A DNA stretch of 64,000 bases from an uncultured Eubacteriales bacterium (GTDB taxonomy: Bacteria > Bacillota > Clostridia > Lachnospirales > Lachnospiraceae). The notes beneath the pieces were generated by a model. It saw only the letters and a list, made by a program, of their open reading frames with translations, did not search any database and had not been told where the DNA came from. Made by a program: the position numbers and the translations under genes. Location: positions 1 through 64,000 of the forward strand of contig CATOIK010000002.1 of the NCBI GenBank assembly GCA_951800645.1, written 5' to 3'. Positions 60,446 to 64,000 of this stretch are shown here, piece after piece. Position 1 is the stretch's first letter; the number at the start of each line of letters is the position of its first letter.

Positions 60446-62080
60446 ATGATAAGAAATGACAAGAAGAAAAGGAGACGGTTCTGGCCTGGCCTGGCGGGGC
60501 TTTGCCTGATGGGCGCCGTGTTTCTGGCAGGATGCAGCGCAGAGACCGGGGGGGGTTTGGAACCTGAGACAGAGACCACAGAGGAAGCTATCGTGCTGAT
60601 GGAGGAAACTATGCCTCAGACAGCGGCAGATGAGACGGTCATGGCCTTATCGCCGGACGGACCCCTTCTGCCGTCTGTGGCAGGGGTGGATGCAGAGTAT
60701 ACAGAGCCTATTCCGGATTATCTGCGGGTGGGAGAGCAGCATCCCGTTGTGGCAAAGCTGCAGCAGCGGTTGATGGATCTGGGCTTTATGGATTATGATG
60801 AACCTACGGATTACTACGGTGAAGTAACTCAGAGCGCCGTAAAAATTTATCAGCGGCAGAATAAGCTGGCCCAGGACGGAGTGATCGGGCCGGAAACTCT
60901 GGATGCGATCCTTTCTCCGGACGCTAAATATTATGCGGCCCAGAACGGAGACCAGGGTGACGATATTCTGCGGATTCAGGAACGACTTTATGAGATGGGA
61001 TACCTGGCAACTGCAGATATGATGACAGGAAATTTCGGCGACAGCACGGAAGCGGCAGTAAAAAAGCTGCAGAGTGTTAATGGCTTAGAGCAGGATGGTA
61101 AAGTGGGAAGAAAGACCATGAACCTGCTTTACAGCGATGAGGTAAAGCCGAACATGCTTACCTACGGCGAGAAAAGCGATGTGGTGCTGGCAGCGCAGAA
61201 GCGTCTCCAGGCGCTGGGCTATATGACTTCCGAGCCAGACGGCAACTATGGAAATGACACCATCCTTGCAGTGAAGCAGTTTCAGTCCAGAAATGACCAG
61301 ATTGTAGACGGATTCTTAGGGCCTTCCACCAGAATGGTCTTAAACAGCGGGGATGCAGTGCCAAACGGCATGAGCCTGGGCGACAGCGGCGACAGTATTA
61401 CAAAGGTTCAGGAGATGCTCAGCAAGCTGGGTTATCTGCACTCCGGCAATGTAACCGGCTATTACGGCGAGATTACGGAAGATGCAGTAAGATCCTTCCA
61501 GCGGACCAATAATTTAGGGATAGACGGTACGGTGGGAGCCCAGACCATGGCGAAGCTGACCAGTGGGGATGCTAAGAAAGCACCGCGCCAGAGCAGCGGC
61601 GGTTCCTCCTCCGGCGGAAGCAGCGGAAACCGAAATCAGACCGCTCAAAACAGCGGCGGCTCCTCCGGCAGCCAGAGCAGCGGCGGAAGCGGAGCGCCCA
61701 GTACAGGCACAGCTACCGGAAGCGCCAGTGCGCTGATTTCTGTAGCCAGCTCCAAGTTAGGATGCCCCTATGTGTGGGGAGCCAAGGGCCCCAATGCCTT
61801 TGACTGTTCCGGTTTTGTATACTGGTGCCTGAATCAGGTTGGCGTTCGCCAGAGTTACCTGACTTCCTCCGGTTGGCGGAGTGTAGGAAAGTATCAGCGG
61901 GTCAGCAGTTTCAATGACCTGCGGGCAGGAGATATTATAGTAGTAAGCGGCCATGTGGGAATCGTAGCCAATGGCGGCACCGTAATCGATGCGTCTTCCG
62001 GTAATGGAAAGGTAGTTCATAGATCCTTAAGCTCCTGGTGGAGAAATAACTTCATTGTAGGCTGGCGGATTTTCGGATAA
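60446..62080 (+). CDS. NlpC/P60 lipoprotein with four peptidoglycan-binding domains
   Basis: 544 residues. A basic start and the lipobox LAGCSAE make it a lipoprotein. Four PG_binding_1 repeats follow (about residues 95-155, 165-230, 240-305, 315-375; each with an LQ-x-RL-x-LG type start and an AVK-x-FQ middle). A Ser/Gly-rich linker leads to the NlpC/P60 cysteine peptidase, with the catalytic Cys in FDCSGFVYW and His in SGHVGIVANG. It cuts peptide bonds in peptidoglycan stem peptides. The GTG at 60428 is in frame but has no spacing to a ribosome site. Confidence 0.92.
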   Translation: MIRNDKKKRRRFWPGLAGLCLMGAVFLAGCSAETGGGLEPETETTEEAIVLMEETMPQTAADETVMALSPDGPLLPSVAGVDAEYTEPIPDYLRVGEQHPVVAKLQQRLMDLGFMDYDEPTDYYGEVTQSAVKIYQRQNKLAQDGVIGPETLDAILSPDAKYYAAQNGDQGDDILRIQERLYEMGYLATADMMTGNFGDSTEAAVKKLQSVNGLEQDGKVGRKTMNLLYSDEVKPNMLTYGEKSDVVLAAQKRLQALGYMTSEPDGNYGNDTILAVKQFQSRNDQIVDGFLGPSTRMVLNSGDAVPNGMSLGDSGDSITKVQEMLSKLGYLHSGNVTGYYGEITEDAVRSFQRTNNLGIDGTVGAQTMAKLTSGDAKKAPRQSSGGSSSGGSSGNRNQTAQNSGGSSGSQSSGGSGAPSTGTATGSASALISVASSKLGCPYVWGAKGPNAFDCSGFVYWCLNQVGVRQSYLTSSGWRSVGKYQRVSSFNDLRAGDIIVVSGHVGIVANGGTVIDASSGNGKVVHRSLSSWWRNNFIVGWRIFG

Positions 62081-62108
62081 GCAATGAGCAGTGTGTAAAA
62101 GAAAAAAT

Positions 62109-62166
62109 AAGGAGAAAATTCTGTCGGTGAGCTTGCTCACCAGAAGAATTTTCTCCTTCTTTTTTT
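62109..62166. terminator. strong terminator
   Basis: AAGGAGAAAATTCT pairs with AGAATTTTCTCCTT around an inner GGTGAG/CTCACC, followed by a run of T. It can serve both converging genes. Confidence 0.9.
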
Positions 62167-62232
62167 AGAGGATAGGGCGAATGCCTGGGGCCAAGATGAA
62201 GCGCAGCGGGATTGAGGTTTGTCGCGCCGCGC

Positions 62233-64000
62233 TTATTCCTTCACTTCAAACCCAATTCTCACCTTAAACAAATCCCCGTCAGTCAGAATCTCAAAACTTC
62301 CCTCCTGCAGCTTCGTCAGGCTCTGGGCGATGGAAAGCCCTAAGCCGCTGCCTTCTGTGGTGCGGGAGACATCGCCCCGGACAAAACGCTCGGTTAAGTC
62401 GCTTCCCTGGACATTTAGGGGAGATTCGGACATATTCTTAATGGTAAAGTAAACCCGGTTTTCTTCCCGGCATACTTCTGTATACACCCGGCTGTGTTCC
62501 ATGGCATATTTAAAGGCATTGTTGTAGACATTTTCCAGAACCCGCCACAGGTGCCGTCCGTCTGCCTTGATCAGAATGCTTTCCGAAGGCAGACTGGCAA
62601 CCAGTTCCAGATTTCGGGTGGAGAACTTCTCCTCAAATTCCCCATTGGTCTGCCAGATCATTGCTACCAGATCCAGAGTCGCCATTTCCAGCTTTACATT
62701 GCCGGAGCTGGCCTTGGATGCTTCTACCAGATCTTCCGTCAGGTTTTTCAGCCGCTGAGATTTCTGATCCAGCACATTTAAGTATTCCCTGGCCCGTTCG
62801 CCGGGAAGGTTCTCCCGCTTCAGCAAATCCACATAATTGATGATGGAAGTAAGCGGAGTTTTAATGTCGTGGGACACATTGGTAATTAAATCCGCCTTCA
62901 GCCGCTCGCTTTTTACCTGCTCCTGAAGGGCATATTCCAGACCTGTGCCAATGCTGTTGATTAGCCGTCCCATTTCCAGCTCTTTGCCGGACAGGCCGTC
63001 CAGAGCCATCTGGTAGGCAGTATCTCCGCTGGCAATCATCTCAATGGCTTCTGCAATCCGGTCTTTCTGCCGGGCAGTCAGGAACAGCCAGCGGAATACC
63101 TGATAATCGAAAAGCAGCAGGATTACAATCAAGGCAGCGCCAATGTATTTTGCAGCGGAATAATGCCGCAGTCCGTAGGTTACGCCTGCCAATCCCAGCA
63201 GAATCACCTGGGCGGCGGCAAATGCGCTGTACAGGCAGGCCAGCCGGTGGGAGAAGGTCCGCTCTGAAAAGTATTCCTGAAGATGATTTTTAAACTGATG
63301 CAGCAGGCTGTTTTCCCACAGAGTTCGGCTTTTATAGCGCCGCAGCAGACTAAAGGCGCCGATCATGCAGCAGCTGTAGATGATTACGGCCCGCATCATC
63401 CGTTCCGCAAATTCCCAGGAGGTCTCTTTCAGCACCAGATGAATCAGCTTGTAACCGATTTTTTCCCCCAGAAACAGGGCGAACATGGTACAGATGGCAG
63501 TCAGGGCCACACAGCTTTCTGTAGTGATGGTATCGAAGCTGTGCAGATAGGGGGCAGTGCGGGCAGAGGTTTTGTAGCCGGATGTCAGGATCAGGTAATA
63601 GAGGGTAACCAGACAGCCCAGAATACCGAAAACCAGGCTGACAAAGCCTTCTATGTATCGTTCCAGCAGCATACGGTTGTTTGCCGCCTGGTTGGCATAG
63701 ACATCGTCCGCCAGGTAGGAGGTGTCCACGGCGGCAGCCAGATAGTAGCTTTCTGCTTCGTTTATGTTGTTCTGCTCCATGGAAGCGGCAGCGTTTTTGG
63801 GAATCTGCTTTAAGTTGGAGTCAATGAACACGGAATCGCTGCTTAAAATGCAGTATTGGCCTAATTCCCGCATCTGGTCGGCAGTCATGCCTCCTGCATT
63901 GGAGTACAGAGACTGGATTTCTCCGTCATTGGAGTAGATTACCGTAAAATACAGGTTTGTAGGGCTGGACATCAGCCGGTAGGTAACGGTGTAGTATTCG
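62233..64000 (-). CDS. sensor histidine kinase (N-terminus beyond window)
   Basis: 589 residues are visible and the frame stays open to the edge, so the start is outside. It has about five membrane helices, then HisKA with SHDIKTPLTSIINY (phosphorylated His), then the ATPase with N-box NVYNNAFKYA and G-box EGSGLGLSIAQS. It resembles the transmembrane kinases of Firmicute two-component systems that respond to envelope signals. The partner response regulator should lie just to the right of the window. Confidence 0.9.
   Translation of the reverse strand, partial: EYYTVTYRLMSSPTNLYFTVIYSNDGEIQSLYSNAGGMTADQMRELGQYCILSSDSVFIDSNLKQIPKNAAASMEQNNINEAESYYLAAAVDTSYLADDVYANQAANNRMLLERYIEGFVSLVFGILGCLVTLYYLILTSGYKTSARTAPYLHSFDTITTESCVALTAICTMFALFLGEKIGYKLIHLVLKETSWEFAERMMRAVIIYSCCMIGAFSLLRRYKSRTLWENSLLHQFKNHLQEYFSERTFSHRLACLYSAFAAAQVILLGLAGVTYGLRHYSAAKYIGAALIVILLLFDYQVFRWLFLTARQKDRIAEAIEMIASGDTAYQMALDGLSGKELEMGRLINSIGTGLEYALQEQVKSERLKADLITNVSHDIKTPLTSIINYVDLLKRENLPGERAREYLNVLDQKSQRLKNLTEDLVEASKASSGNVKLEMATLDLVAMIWQTNGEFEEKFSTRNLELVASLPSESILIKADGRHLWRVLENVYNNAFKYAMEHSRVYTEVCREENRVYFTIKNMSESPLNVQGSDLTERFVRGDVSRTTEGSGLGLSIAQSLTKLQEGSFEILTDGDLFKVRIGFEVKE

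Overview
The window looks like a chromosomal piece of an anaerobic gut Firmicute of the family Lachnospiraceae. Four things point there: a complete V/A-type ATPase operon, a holB–ricT–trmN6–rsmI cluster in the order known from Bacillus and Clostridia, a selenium-use cluster (selD, yedF, yedE, cysteine desulfurase, LysR), and secreted glycan-degrading and wall-active proteins with Gram-positive signals. Strong AGGAGG-type ribosome binding sites and sigma-A promoters with 17-bp spacers occur throughout. The species cannot be fixed from the sequence alone.

Layout. 1-3720 is an accessory-looking, AT-richer block. It holds four tRNA genes with unusual arms (Glu, His, Tyr, Ser), a minus-strand run of small catabolic or resistance-like genes (two acetyltransferase-type proteins, a glyoxalase-fold protein and a 46-residue ORF), and a lone two-helix membrane protein with a degenerate Nudix-like domain that recalls CBASS effectors. 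3753-12338 is a galacto-N-biose/lacto-N-biose system: N-acetylhexosamine kinase, sugar nucleotidyltransferase, ABC importer, AraC regulator and GH112 phosphorylase. The two catabolic promoters share a 21-bp-spaced direct repeat that is a good candidate AraC site. 12564-14673 holds a sigma-like membrane protein and a small conserved protein. 14845-20550 is the housekeeping cluster from the Orn/Lys/Arg decarboxylase to rsmI. 20551-20888 has no clear gene.

20889-25738 is the selenium region, two divergent units around 23.5 kb. 25850-29577 has a ferredoxin-type protein divergent from a Crp/Fnr regulator, then alaX and a DEDDh exonuclease that appears to have a leaderless transcript. 29613-33243 is the fructose operon fruK-fruA-fruR with a visible repeat over its -35 box. 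33465-36677 has a D,D-carboxypeptidase, a DUF1461-type membrane protein and a TRIC-type channel. 36672-45231 is the nine-gene V/A-ATPase operon (H-C-I-K-F-E-A-B-D). 45493-48169 has a DUF4145/SH3 membrane protein, trmB, a small basic ORF, trxA and tRNA-Lys.

48360-51169 is a GntR regulator with an IlvD/EDD dehydratase that is probably a sugar-acid enzyme, with three copies of a short motif between them. 51491-62080 is a surface and secretion segment: a 2119-residue GH2-like enzyme with wall-binding repeats and an altered catalytic motif, a fused transporter/spermidine-synthase-like protein, and an NlpC/P60 lipoprotein with four peptidoglycan-binding domains. A sensor kinase runs off the right edge. 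I saw no CRISPR array, insertion sequence, integrase or rRNA gene.
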